Below, in pieces: positions 1 through 8,488 of a DNA stretch of 64,000 nucleotides. The notes beneath the pieces are model-generated. The model searched no databases and was not told the origin of the DNA. It saw only the letters and a program-made list of their open reading frames with translations. Every line of letters begins with the position of its first letter. Positions within the stretch are counted from its first letter, which is position 1. The stretch comes from CADCVT01 sp036389155 (GTDB lineage Bacteria; Actinomycetota; Thermoleophilia; Solirubrobacterales; Solirubrobacteraceae), in assembly GCA_036389155.1 (NCBI GenBank), contig DASVQN010000052.1, positions 1 to 64,000 on the forward strand, given 5' to 3'. The position numbers and the translations under genes were made by a program.

Positions 1-1
1 C

Positions 2-3000
2 AACGGCGGCGGCTCCGGGACGAGCACGAACCCGACGTTCCTCGAGACGCTGACCCACGACAACAGCGTGGTCCTGGCGCCGAGCACGACCATCACCGAC
101 ATCGACGACGCGAACATCGAGAACGCGACGGTCACGCTGACCAACCGGCCCGACGGCGGCGCGGAGAAGCTCGCCGCCACCGGCACGACCAACATCACCG
201 TCGACACGTACAACGCGTCGACCGGCGTGCTCTTCCTCCACGGCTCGGCGCCCAAGAGCGAGTACGCGCAGGTGCTGCAGTCGGTCAGCTACGCGAACAC
301 CCAGTCGGTGCCCGACGCCACGGATCGTTCGATCACCTTCGTGGTCAACGACGGCGGCGCGGACTCCAACATCGCGACCTCGACGGTGCAGGTCGTCCCG
401 CTCAACGTGCCGCCGGTCGTCGATCTCGACACGACCGACCCGAGCTTCGACAGCGAGGCGACGTTCACCGAGGACTCGCCGGCCGTGAACATCGCGCCGA
501 ACCCGGACATCACCGATGCCGACGCGGCCGACACGCACATGGAGTCGGCGACCATCAAGCTCACGAACCGGCCTGACGGCGCGAACGAGACGCTCTCGAC
601 TGACGGGACCGGCCTCAGCGGCGACATCACCATCCACGGCTATGACTCGAGCACCGGCGTGCTGCTGCTCGACGGCCACGGCACCGTCGGCGAGTACGAG
701 ACGCTGATCTCGCGCGTCAAGTACGACAACACGTCGGAGAACCCGGACACGACGGACCGTGACGTCACGGTCGTCGTCTACGACGGCCAGGCGAGCTCGA
801 CGACGCGTCACGCGACGGTCCACGTCAACCGTCACAACGACCCGATCGCGAACACCGTGCCCGGCGGGCAGGCGTTCAACGAGGACACCACGAAGACGTT
901 CACGCCGGGCAACGCGAACGCGATCAGCATCGCCGACGCGGATGCGGGCTCGGGCGACGTGAAGGTGACCGTCTCGGCCGACCACGGCTCGCTGACGGCC
1001 CTGCAGCCTTCGGGCGGTACGCGGAGCGGCGCCGGAACGCACTCGCTCGAGCTGACCGGCACGGTCTCGGCGGTCAACGCGGTGCTCGACGGCATGGACT
1101 ACTCGCCGGACGCCAACTACAACGGCGGCGACACGATCACGGTTGCCAGCGACGACCAGGGCAACTCGGGCGGTGCGGCGACGACGGACTCGGACACGAT
1201 CGCGATCACGCTCAGCGCGGTCAACGACGCGCCGCAGAACACGGTGCCCGGCGGTCAGAACGTGAACGAGGACACGGCGCTGTCGTTCTCCAGCGGCAAC
1301 GGCAACCAGATCTCGACGGCGGACGTCGACGCCGGCGCCAATCCGGTGAAGGTCACGCTGGAGGTCTCGCACGGCACGCTGACGATGACCACCCTGACGG
1401 GCCTGAGCTTCTCGACCGGCGACGGCACCAGCGACGCGAAGTTCGTGTTCACGGGCACGCTGACGAACGTCAACGTGGCGCTGAACACGCTCACGTACAC
1501 GGGGAGCCTGAACTACAACGGCCCGGACTCGCTGACGATGACGACGGACGATCAGGGCAACAGCGGGTCGGGCGGCGCGCTCACGCACGACAGCGCGGTG
1601 GGCATCACGGTCAACCCGGTCAACGACGCTCCCGTGGCCGTCGCCGACAGCTACGCGACCGACGAGGACACACAGCTCAACGTCGTCGCACCGGGCGTCC
1701 TGGCCAACGACACCGACATCGACAGCGGCTCGCTGACCGCGGTCAAGGTCACTGATCCCGCGAACGGCGACGTGACCGTCAACGCCAACGGCTCGTTCAC
1801 CTACGACCCGGATCCGAACTTCAACGGCGCCGACAGCTTCACCTACAAGGCCAACGACGGCAGCCTGGACTCGAACACGGTCACGGTGAGCCTGACCGTC
1901 AACGCGGTCAATGACGCGCCGTCGAACACGGTTCCCGGCTCGCAGACGGTCGACGAGGACACGACGCTCACCTTCTCGAGCGGCAACGGCAACCAGCTCT
2001 CGACGGCCGACACCGATGCGGGCGCGAGCCCGATGAAGGTCACGGTCTCTGCCCTGCACGGCGCGCTGACGCTGAACGGCACGAGCGGGTTGAGCTTCGC
2101 GTGCGGCGGGTGCGCCGGCGACGGCACGGGCGACTCGACGATGACGTTCACGGGCACGCTGGCGAACGTCAACACGGCGCTGAACGGCCTGTCGTACCTC
2201 CCGACGCTGAACTACAACGGCCCGGAGCAGCTCACGCTGACGGTCAACGACCAGGGCGCCACGGGTGCCGGCGGCGCGAAGCAGGACAGCGACGTCATCG
2301 GCATCACGGTCAACCCGGTCAACGACAACCCGGTCGCCACCGACGAGACGTTCAACGCGACGAACAGCGCGGTCGGCAACACGACGCTCAACGTCAACGA
2401 CACCGCGACCACCGGCGCCGGAGCGGCCGACGGCCGGCCGCCGACGCCGGATCCGACGGACACCTCCCCGACGACCGACCGGCCGCACAAGGAGATCACG
2501 GGCAACATCTTCGCCAACGACACCGACGTCGACAACACGAGCGCCGAGTTCACGGCGGTGCCGGGGACGTTTGCGACGAACGACGGCGGCACGGTGACGA
2601 TCCAGTCCGACGGCGACTTCAACTTCGAGCCCGCCCCGTCGACGAGCTGCACGGACACCAGCGACTTCTTCGACTACACCGTCAGCGACAACGTCAACAG
2701 CGGCGCGGGGCCGAACCCGGGCACCGACACCGGCCGGGTGACGGTCGCGATCACCGGCTGCGTCTGGTACGTCAACAACAACGACGCTCAGGGCAACAAC
2801 GGCACGTCGGAGAAGCCGTTCGACACGACCGCCCAGGCGCAGACCGCGTCGGGCAACGGCCACACGACGTTCGTCTACGACGGCGACGACACGACGACGG
2901 GCTACAACACCGGCTACACGATGAACGCGGGCGAGTCGCTGATCAGCGAGGGCGCGACGCTGACCATCGGCTCGGACACGCTGCACTCGGCGGATGCGGC

Positions 3001-5614
3001 CAACAAGGCGTCGCTGACGGCGAACAACATCGACGTGGTGACGCTGGCCGGCGGCTCGTCGGTCAAGAGCTTCAACCTCGATCCGCAGGGCACGGGCGGC
3101 GGCATCTTCGGCACCGGCCTGGGCGCGACCACGGTCACCCTCGACGACCTCAACGTCGTCGACAACGGCACCAAGGGCACGCAGCCCGGCCTCGAGCTCG
3201 ACACCAACACGGGCACGACGACGAACGTCTCGAACTTCGTCGTCAACAACGGCGACGGCAGCTCGGCGACGACCGGCGATGTGGGCGTGAAGCTCAACAA
3301 CACGGGCACGGTCAACTTCGCCTCGACCGGCACGATCTCGATCACCACCAACGGCGCCGCGGGCCTCGACGCCGCCGCCGGCGCGGGCACCACCAGCCTC
3401 GGCAGCGCGAGCGTCTTCGACGACATCACCGTCACCAACTCGGGCAACGGCGGCGTGAAGCTCGCGGGCACGACGGGCTCGGGCACCGCGTTCGGCGACG
3501 GCAGCGGCAACGACCTGCAGCTCACGACTGTCTCGGGCGCGCCGGCGGCCTTCAGCGTCCAGACGGCCGGCTCGTTCAGCGTCCCGTCCGGCGGCCAGTC
3601 CGACATCCACGCCAACGGCGGCCCCGCGGTCGACGTCACGGGCTCCTCGGGCAGCACGATGCCCTTCGACGACGTCGACTCCACCAACAGCGCCAACGAC
3701 GGCATCAACCTCGACGGCCTCGGGACCGGAACGTTCTCCGCGACGACCGGCGACATCGGCGCCGCCTCCGGAATCGGCTTCGACCTCAACGGCGGCTCGG
3801 GCGCGATCACCTACCCCGGCACGTTCAACAACGGCACCGGCTCGCTGGCCGCCGAGGTCACCGGCCGCTCCGGCGGCGTCGTCTCGCTCAGCGGGTCCAT
3901 GAACGACACCAACGACGCGGGCGGCGGCGTGAACATCGCCTCGAACACCGGTGGCTCGACCGTCTTCAGCGGCGCGACCAAGCAGTACAACACCGGCGCC
4001 AGCGACGCCGTCTCGTTCACGGCCTCCGACGGCCACACCTTCGTCCTCTCGGGCGGCGGCACCGACATCGACACCACGAGCGGCAACGGCATCAACGCCA
4101 CGACGTCCGGCACCTTCCAGGTCTCGGGCTCGGGCAACACGCTCGACTCGACCGCGCTGGGCGCGAGCAACCGCGGCCTGAACATCTCCGACACCGACAT
4201 CGCCGCCTCCGACGTCACCTTCCAGCGCATCTCGACCAGCGGCGGCACCAACGGCATCCGCGTCAACAACAACGCTCAATCGGCCGGCGACCTCATCGTC
4301 ACCGGCATCGGCGGCACGTGCACCGCCGCGGATCAGAGCGGCTGCTCCGGCGGCGTCATCCAGAGCACCACCGGCGCGGGCATCGAGCTGAACAGCACCA
4401 CCGGCACCGTGAGCCTGACGCGCGTGAACGTCAAGAACGGCGCCACCGACGGCATCGACGCGACGAGCGTCGGCACCTCCGCCGGCAACGGGATCACGCT
4501 GGCCAACAGCGTCATCGCGAGCAACGGCAACGCCGTCAACGAGAACGGCCTCGAGTACACGAACGTGCTCGGCATCAGCTCGATCACCAGCACCGCCGTG
4601 ACCGGCAGCGGCGAGCACAACGCGCTCATCGACAACGACACGGGGACCGGGCGCTTCACCGTCGACTCCTCGACGTTCTCGAGCAACTCGACGACCTTCG
4701 GAGCGGACGGCCTCCAGATCTTCCCGACGGGCACCGCCGCCATCCGGGCGCTGGTCCAGAACAGCACGTTCAACGCCAACCGCGACGACGGCTTCCAGCT
4801 CAATGCCCAGGGCGACAGCTCGGTCGACCTTCAGTTCAACAACAACACCTCGTCGGGCGGCAACGCCGGCGCCGTCTCCGCGCGCGCCGCGCTGAACTTC
4901 GACAACGGCGGCACGTCCGACGTGCGCATGTCGATGAACGGCGGCACGTTCAGCTCCGCGGAGCCCGGCATCGGCGGCTCGACGATCATCATCAACCCGA
5001 CGGGCAACAGCAGCACTCCGGGGGCAGCGATCTCGTCGAGCTTCGACGGGTCCTTCAACAACGTCACAGTGGGCACGGCGGGCACCCCGCTCTCGGGGTC
5101 GGCAACCGGCATCGGGATGTGGGTCAAGCCCGTGCGGAACACGAACTCCGCGATCTCGGTCACGAACAGCCACATCAACGGCACGTCGCAGTTCGGGATG
5201 CAGTACATCCACAATGACGGCAACGGCGTGTCCGACTTCACCTTCACCGGCAACACGATCCGCAACGTCGGCACGGGCAACGAGGCCGTCTGGGTCCAGG
5301 CCGGGTCGCTGAACACCGACACGATCACCGTCTGCGCCGACATCGGCGGCGCGGGCGGCGACAACACGAACCCGCCCGGCAACGACTTCGCCGGTCAGGC
5401 GTCCGGCGGCGTGACCGATGCCGGGTTCCGCCGGCCGAGCGCCTCCGCTGGCTCGCACCTCCAGCTGCCCGGCTTCACGCCGCCCGCCTCGTCGAACCTC
5501 GCGCCCTACATCCAGGCCCGCAACGTCGGTTCGCCCACCGTGACGAACTTCTCGGGCGAGCTCGAGGCCGGCCCGGCGTCGTGCCAGCAGCCCACGGCGC
5601 CGACCGCTCCGTAA
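2..5614 (+). CDS. Giant secreted cadherin-like repeat / beta-helix surface protein, 5' end missing
   Basis: The reading frame is open from the first bases of the window, so the start and any signal peptide lie upstream; about 1870 residues are visible. The first half is tandem Ig/cadherin-like domains of the kind found in tandem-95 and VCBS proteins, with recurring NEDT/DEDT, GNGNQ.STAD.DAGA and NDAP linkers and one classical VLANDTD..G...Y.P..NF.G.DSF.Y unit (about 1650-1910). From about 2760 (VWYVNNND) to the end the protein is rich in Gly, Asn, Thr and Ser with short periodic strands, typical of a right-handed beta-helix. There is no LPXTG or C-terminal membrane segment. It is probably exported and could be an adhesin or matrix protein, but its ligand is unknown. 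Three tail-collar genes follow directly. Confidence 0.85.
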   Translation, partial: NGGGSGTSTNPTFLETLTHDNSVVLAPSTTITDIDDANIENATVTLTNRPDGGAEKLAATGTTNITVDTYNASTGVLFLHGSAPKSEYAQVLQSVSYANTQSVPDATDRSITFVVNDGGADSNIATSTVQVVPLNVPPVVDLDTTDPSFDSEATFTEDSPAVNIAPNPDITDADAADTHMESATIKLTNRPDGANETLSTDGTGLSGDITIHGYDSSTGVLLLDGHGTVGEYETLISRVKYDNTSENPDTTDRDVTVVVYDGQASSTTRHATVHVNRHNDPIANTVPGGQAFNEDTTKTFTPGNANAISIADADAGSGDVKVTVSADHGSLTALQPSGGTRSGAGTHSLELTGTVSAVNAVLDGMDYSPDANYNGGDTITVASDDQGNSGGAATTDSDTIAITLSAVNDAPQNTVPGGQNVNEDTALSFSSGNGNQISTADVDAGANPVKVTLEVSHGTLTMTTLTGLSFSTGDGTSDAKFVFTGTLTNVNVALNTLTYTGSLNYNGPDSLTMTTDDQGNSGSGGALTHDSAVGITVNPVNDAPVAVADSYATDEDTQLNVVAPGVLANDTDIDSGSLTAVKVTDPANGDVTVNANGSFTYDPDPNFNGADSFTYKANDGSLDSNTVTVSLTVNAVNDAPSNTVPGSQTVDEDTTLTFSSGNGNQLSTADTDAGASPMKVTVSALHGALTLNGTSGLSFACGGCAGDGTGDSTMTFTGTLANVNTALNGLSYLPTLNYNGPEQLTLTVNDQGATGAGGAKQDSDVIGITVNPVNDNPVATDETFNATNSAVGNTTLNVNDTATTGAGAADGRPPTPDPTDTSPTTDRPHKEITGNIFANDTDVDNTSAEFTAVPGTFATNDGGTVTIQSDGDFNFEPAPSTSCTDTSDFFDYTVSDNVNSGAGPNPGTDTGRVTVAITGCVWYVNNNDAQGNNGTSEKPFDTTAQAQTASGNGHTTFVYDGDDTTTGYNTGYTMNAGESLISEGATLTIGSDTLHSADAANKASLTANNIDVVTLAGGSSVKSFNLDPQGTGGGIFGTGLGATTVTLDDLNVVDNGTKGTQPGLELDTNTGTTTNVSNFVVNNGDGSSATTGDVGVKLNNTGTVNFASTGTISITTNGAAGLDAAAGAGTTSLGSASVFDDITVTNSGNGGVKLAGTTGSGTAFGDGSGNDLQLTTVSGAPAAFSVQTAGSFSVPSGGQSDIHANGGPAVDVTGSSGSTMPFDDVDSTNSANDGINLDGLGTGTFSATTGDIGAASGIGFDLNGGSGAITYPGTFNNGTGSLAAEVTGRSGGVVSLSGSMNDTNDAGGGVNIASNTGGSTVFSGATKQYNTGASDAVSFTASDGHTFVLSGGGTDIDTTSGNGINATTSGTFQVSGSGNTLDSTALGASNRGLNISDTDIAASDVTFQRISTSGGTNGIRVNNNAQSAGDLIVTGIGGTCTAADQSGCSGGVIQSTTGAGIELNSTTGTVSLTRVNVKNGATDGIDATSVGTSAGNGITLANSVIASNGNAVNENGLEYTNVLGISSITSTAVTGSGEHNALIDNDTGTGRFTVDSSTFSSNSTTFGADGLQIFPTGTAAIRALVQNSTFNANRDDGFQLNAQGDSSVDLQFNNNTSSGGNAGAVSARAALNFDNGGTSDVRMSMNGGTFSSAEPGIGGSTIIINPTGNSSTPGAAISSSFDGSFNNVTVGTAGTPLSGSATGIGMWVKPVRNTNSAISVTNSHINGTSQFGMQYIHNDGNGVSDFTFTGNTIRNVGTGNEAVWVQAGSLNTDTITVCADIGGAGGDNTNPPGNDFAGQASGGVTDAGFRRPSASAGSHLQLPGFTPPASSNLAPYIQARNVGSPTVTNFSGELEAGPASCQQPTAPTAP
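838..2330 (+). repeat. Tandem Ig/cadherin-like protein repeats inside the giant gene
   Basis: Three copies of a domain begin with NTVPG.Q..(N/D)EDT at about 850, 1240 and 1924. Each is followed by F..GN.N.(I/L)S.AD.DAG and KVT....HG.LT. A different, VCBS-like unit (DEDTQLNVVAPGVLANDTD) sits between the second and third. The repeats are conserved at protein level and clearly at DNA level, which points to duplication inside the gene. Confidence 0.8.
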
Positions 5615-5622
5615 ATTCGTAC

Positions 5623-5652
5623 TTGCATAGAGCGATGCGAAGCGGTTAGGGT
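5623..5652 (+). promoter_or_regulatory. Probable promoter of the tail-collar operon
   Basis: TTGCAT at 5623-5628 and TAGGGT at 5647-5652 are separated by 18 nt in the 50-bp gap after the giant gene. The start codon follows 12 nt after the -10 box with no Shine-Dalgarno sequence, so the transcript would have a very short leader. This is a pattern match only. Confidence 0.4.
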
Positions 5653-5664
5653 CAGACAGACCGT

Positions 5665-6165
5665 ATGGCCGAGCCCTTCCTCTCAGAGCTTCGCATCATG
5701 AGCTTCGTGTTCGCCCCGAAGGGCTGGGCGCTCTGCAACGGGCAGCTCCTGCCGATCAACCAGAACCAGCCGCTCTTCGCGCTCCTGGGAACGACGTTCG
5801 GCGGCGACGGGCGCGTGAACTTCGCGCTGCCGGATCTGCGTGGCAGGGTGCCGATCGGCGTCGGGGCCGGCCACACGCTGGGGGAGCGGGGCGGCGAGCA
5901 GGCCCACACCCTCACGATCTCGGAGACCCCGACGCACGTTCACACCCTGCAGGCCGCGAGCGTGAACTCCGACACCAACATCCCCGGCGGGAACTTCCTC
6001 GCGACGGCCGCGAACATGTACGCGCCGCCGACGCAGCCCCTCACCACGCTCGTGCCGAGTACCGTCGGCAACGTCGGCGGCAGTCAGGCGCACCTGAACA
6101 TGCAGCCGTTCAACACGCTCTCCTTCTGCATAGCCCTGCAGGGGATCTTCCCGTCCCCGAACTAG
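5665..6165 (+). CDS. Phage tail collar domain protein (MdpB-like), first of three
   Basis: This 166-residue protein carries a phage tail collar domain over about residues 5-65: FVFAPKGWALCNGQLLPI, then LFALLGTTFGGDG and LPDLRGRVPIG. The C-terminus IALQGIFPSPN is the usual end of microcystin-dependent-protein (MdpB) relatives. The family fold comes from phage short tail fibres, but in many bacteria such proteins occur as stand-alone tandem sets with no phage nearby, as here. No signal peptide is visible. Function in this setting is unknown; binding to a surface or carbohydrate is a guess. A second collar gene starts 13 nt downstream, so the three are probably one operon. Confidence 0.85.
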   Translation: MAEPFLSELRIMSFVFAPKGWALCNGQLLPINQNQPLFALLGTTFGGDGRVNFALPDLRGRVPIGVGAGHTLGERGGEQAHTLTISETPTHVHTLQAASVNSDTNIPGGNFLATAANMYAPPTQPLTTLVPSTVGNVGGSQAHLNMQPFNTLSFCIALQGIFPSPN

Positions 6166-6178
6166 CGAGAGAACGCGA

Positions 6179-6682
6179 ATGGCACAGCCTTACGTGGGCG
6201 AGATCAGGATGTTCGCGGGGAACTTCGCGCCCGCCGGTTGGATGTTCTGCGAGGGACAGCTCCTGCCGATCTCCGAGAACGAGACGCTCTTCCAGCTGAT
6301 CGGGACGACCTATGGCGGCGACGGGCAGGAGAACTTCAGCCTGCCCGACCTGCGCGGCCGCGTCCCGATCCATCAGGGCAACGGCTTCATCCTGGCCGAG
6401 ACGGGGGGAGTGGAGGAGGTCACGCTGACCACCCAGCAGATCCCGGTCCACTCGCATGCTGTGATCGCCGACAACGTCGTGGGCGTGACGCCGAACCCGG
6501 CGACGAACCTCCTCGCGGGCAGCCCGAACCTCAGCCTCTACATCCAGGACATCGCGAACACGCCGCTGAACCCGGCGACCATCGGGCCGGTCGGCGGATC
6601 GCAGCCGCACACGAACTTCCAGCCGTACCTCTGCATCGACTTCATCATCTCCCTGTTCGGGATCTTCCCGAGCCCGACCTAG
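6179..6682 (+). CDS. Phage tail collar domain protein (MdpB-like), second of three
   Basis: The 167-residue product is a paralogue of its two neighbours, with the same start (VGEIRMFAGNFAPAGWMFC), collar core (GTTYGGDGQENFSLPDLRGR) and GIFPSPT terminus. The middle part (about residues 80-140) differs most between the three copies, which fits a shared scaffold with a variable exposed region. The gene begins 13 nt after the first collar gene and ends 9 nt before the third. It probably works with both, perhaps as a hetero-oligomer; that is inference. Confidence 0.85.
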   Translation: MAQPYVGEIRMFAGNFAPAGWMFCEGQLLPISENETLFQLIGTTYGGDGQENFSLPDLRGRVPIHQGNGFILAETGGVEEVTLTTQQIPVHSHAVIADNVVGVTPNPATNLLAGSPNLSLYIQDIANTPLNPATIGPVGGSQPHTNFQPYLCIDFIISLFGIFPSPT

Positions 6683-6691
6683 GAGCGGGCC

Positions 6692-7216
6692 ATGGCCGAT
6701 CCATTCGTCGCTGAGATCCGCATCTTCCCCTTCAACTTCGCGCCGAAGGGCTGGGCGTGGTGCGAGGGCCAGCTCCTGCCGCTGTCCCAGAACACGGCGC
6801 TGTTCTCGCTGCTGGGGACCACCTACGGCGGCAACGGCAAGTCGAACTTCGCGTTGCCCGACCTGCAGGGCCGAGCGCCGATGCACCCGGGCCAGGGGCC
6901 GGGCCTGAGCCTGCACGACCTGGGCGAGACCGGCGGCAGCGAGACCGTGTCGCTGCTGGAGAGCGAGATCCCCGCGCACAGTCACGCGTTCCAGGCCAAC
7001 GCGGCCCCCGGCGACCTGCAGTTCCCCGGGTCGGACCGCGCGATCGCCCGTTCCACGGGCGGCAACGCCTACAAGCAGCCGTCGCCCCCGCTGACGCAGC
7101 TCAACCCGCAGGCGCTGAGTCCGGCCGGCGGCGACCAGCCGCACAACAACATGCAGCCGTACCTGACGTTCTACTTCAACATCGCCCTGCAGGGCGTGTT
7201 CCCGCCCCGCGGGTAG
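6692..7216 (+). CDS. Phage tail collar domain protein (MdpB-like), third of three
   Basis: The third collar paralogue has 174 residues. It shares FNFAPKGWAWCEGQLLPL, GTTYGGNGKSNFALPDLQGR and the ending IALQGVFPPRG. The ATG is preceded by AGGAG at a suitable distance. Its stop codon overlaps by one base with the GTG of the acetyltransferase gene downstream, so the two are likely translated together. No tail tube, baseplate, portal or terminase gene lies within the window, so this is not part of an obvious prophage. Confidence 0.85.
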   Translation: MADPFVAEIRIFPFNFAPKGWAWCEGQLLPLSQNTALFSLLGTTYGGNGKSNFALPDLQGRAPMHPGQGPGLSLHDLGETGGSETVSLLESEIPAHSHAFQANAAPGDLQFPGSDRAIARSTGGNAYKQPSPPLTQLNPQALSPAGGDQPHNNMQPYLTFYFNIALQGVFPPRG

Positions 7217-7695
7217 TGACGGACATCAGGCTGCGCCCGGTCGCCGACGGCGATCGGCCGTTCCTCGTCGACCTGTACTTCAGCGTGCGCGAGCCCGAGC
7301 TCGCGCACCTGCCGTGGGACGACGCGACGAAGCGCGCATTCATCGAGCAGCAGTTCGCTGCCCAGGACGCGCACTACCGCACGAACTACCCCGGGGCGAC
7401 GCTCGACGTGGTCGAGGTCGACGGCGAGCGCGCGGGGCGGCTCTACGTCCACCGCGGACCGAGCGACATCCGGATCATGGACATCGCGATGACTCCCGCG
7501 TGGCGCGGGAAGGGGATCGGCACCGCGCTGCTGCAGGGGCTGATGGACGAGGCATCGGCGAGCGGGCGCAAGCTCTCGATTCACGTCGAGATGAACAACC
7601 CGGCGCGGATGCTCTACGAGCGGCTGGGCTTCGAGCCCGCCGGCGAGCACGGCGTGTACGTGCTCATGGAGCGCTACGTGAAGACGGCTTCGTAG
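7216..7695 (+). CDS. GNAT family N-acetyltransferase
   Basis: The GTG start overlaps the last base of the third collar gene and gives 159 residues. The GNAT acetyl-CoA loop is clear (MTPAWRGKGIGTALL, about residues 94-108), followed by the usual N.PA..LYERLGF motif. Such enzymes transfer acetyl from acetyl-CoA to an amine; the substrate cannot be read from sequence. Its coupling to the collar genes suggests a linked role, possibly modification of a collar protein, but this is only context. Its 3' end overlaps the convergent DUF6916-like gene by 22 nt. Confidence 0.85.
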   Translation: MTDIRLRPVADGDRPFLVDLYFSVREPELAHLPWDDATKRAFIEQQFAAQDAHYRTNYPGATLDVVEVDGERAGRLYVHRGPSDIRIMDIAMTPAWRGKGIGTALLQGLMDEASASGRKLSIHVEMNNPARMLYERLGFEPAGEHGVYVLMERYVKTAS

Positions 7696-7967
7696 CGCAT
7701 CCCGTCGTCGCTCGGCCCGAGCGGGACGACGAAGAGGGGGAACTCGCCCATCTCCTCGTGGCGGACCTCGACGGTCTGCTGCGGCACGTGCTCCGGCTCC
7801 GGATCGGTGAACTCGAGCGAGAACGGCGTGCGGCCCTGGTCGCCCGGCGGCGTGTAGAGGGCGTCCGCGGTCCGGAGGGTGAGGGTGAGAGGGCGCTCCT
7901 GCGCCGTGGCCGCGAAGGTCTCGCCGATGCGGCCGCTGAAGTCTTCGATGGTGAGCTTCTCGAGCAT
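7674..7967 (-). CDS. DUF6916-like protein
   Basis: This 97-residue protein opens with LTIEDFSGRIGETF and has a compact all-beta look, with a late G.F.LF.VPLG strand. It resembles the DUF6916 family as I recall it, a small domain of unknown function. The start was taken at MLEKLTIEDF; longer upstream extension would run into greA. It lies convergent to the acetyltransferase and divergent from greA, next to the collar set. A role with the collar proteins is possible but unproven. Confidence 0.65.
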   Translation of the reverse strand: MLEKLTIEDFSGRIGETFAATAQERPLTLTLRTADALYTPPGDQGRTPFSLEFTDPEPEHVPQQTVEVRHEEMGEFPLFVVPLGPSDDGMRYEAVFT

Positions 7968-7997
7968 GGCGACCGCGAGCCTATATCGTCGTCGGCC

Positions 7998-8465
7998 GTG
8001 AGTGAACCGAGCTACATGACCGCCGAGGGGCTCGTCGCCCTGAAGGCGGAGATCGAGCGCCTGGAGGGCGAGGGGCGCAACGAGATCGCCGAGCAGATCA
8101 AGACCGCGCGGGCGTGGGGCGACCTCAAGGAGAACGCCGAGTACCACGCCGCGAAGGACGCCCAGGCCCACCTCGAGACGAAGATCCTCCAGCTCCGCGA
8201 GCAGCTCCTGAACGCGCGGGTCGTCGAGGCCGCCGAGGGCGGCGACGCCGTCGCGTTCGGCTCGACGGTCGAGGTCGAGGACGAGTCGGGCGGGCGCCGG
8301 ATGACGTACCGGCTCGTCAGCGCCCAGGAGGCGGCGCCGTCGGAGGGCCTTCTGGCCTTCGACTCACCCGTCGGCTCGGCGCTGCGTGACAAGCGGGTCG
8401 GCGACGTCGCGGTCGTGGCGACGCCGCGCGGCGAGCGCCGCCTGAAGGTCGTCGGGATCTCCTGA
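7998..8465 (+). CDS. greA: Transcription elongation factor GreA
   Basis: The GTG start gives 155 residues, the normal GreA length. The N-terminal coiled coil (about residues 8-75) contains GDLKENAEYHAAKDAQ, the tip that enters the RNA polymerase secondary channel with its acidic residues. The C-terminal FKBP-like domain follows, with GSTVEV and SPVGSAL. GreA rescues backtracked polymerase by stimulating transcript cleavage. TATCGT lies 8 nt before the start and there is no Shine-Dalgarno sequence, so the message is probably leaderless. A hairpin follows the stop. Confidence 0.95.
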   Translation: MSEPSYMTAEGLVALKAEIERLEGEGRNEIAEQIKTARAWGDLKENAEYHAAKDAQAHLETKILQLREQLLNARVVEAAEGGDAVAFGSTVEVEDESGGRRMTYRLVSAQEAAPSEGLLAFDSPVGSALRDKRVGDVAVVATPRGERRLKVVGIS

Positions 8466-8468
8466 CGC

Positions 8469-8488
8469 GCGGCCGCAGCCGCGGCCGC
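8469..8488. terminator. GC-rich hairpin between greA and the MocR gene
   Basis: GCGGCCGC occurs twice, at 8469-8476 and 8481-8488, with a 4-nt spacer. Because the octamer is self-complementary, the two copies form an 8-bp stem that reads the same on both strands. It lies between two convergent stop codons and would serve as a shared terminator. There is no U-tract. Confidence 0.6.

Noticed and set aside
2101..5217. A 1038-codon open frame inside the giant gene
   Set aside because: It is Arg/His-rich nonsense in the +1 frame of the real gene, caused by high GC; the surface protein frame has proper domains.
5665..7216. Prophage or contractile injection system
   Set aside because: Only collar-domain genes are present. 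No tube, sheath, baseplate, portal, terminase or lysis genes are in the window.
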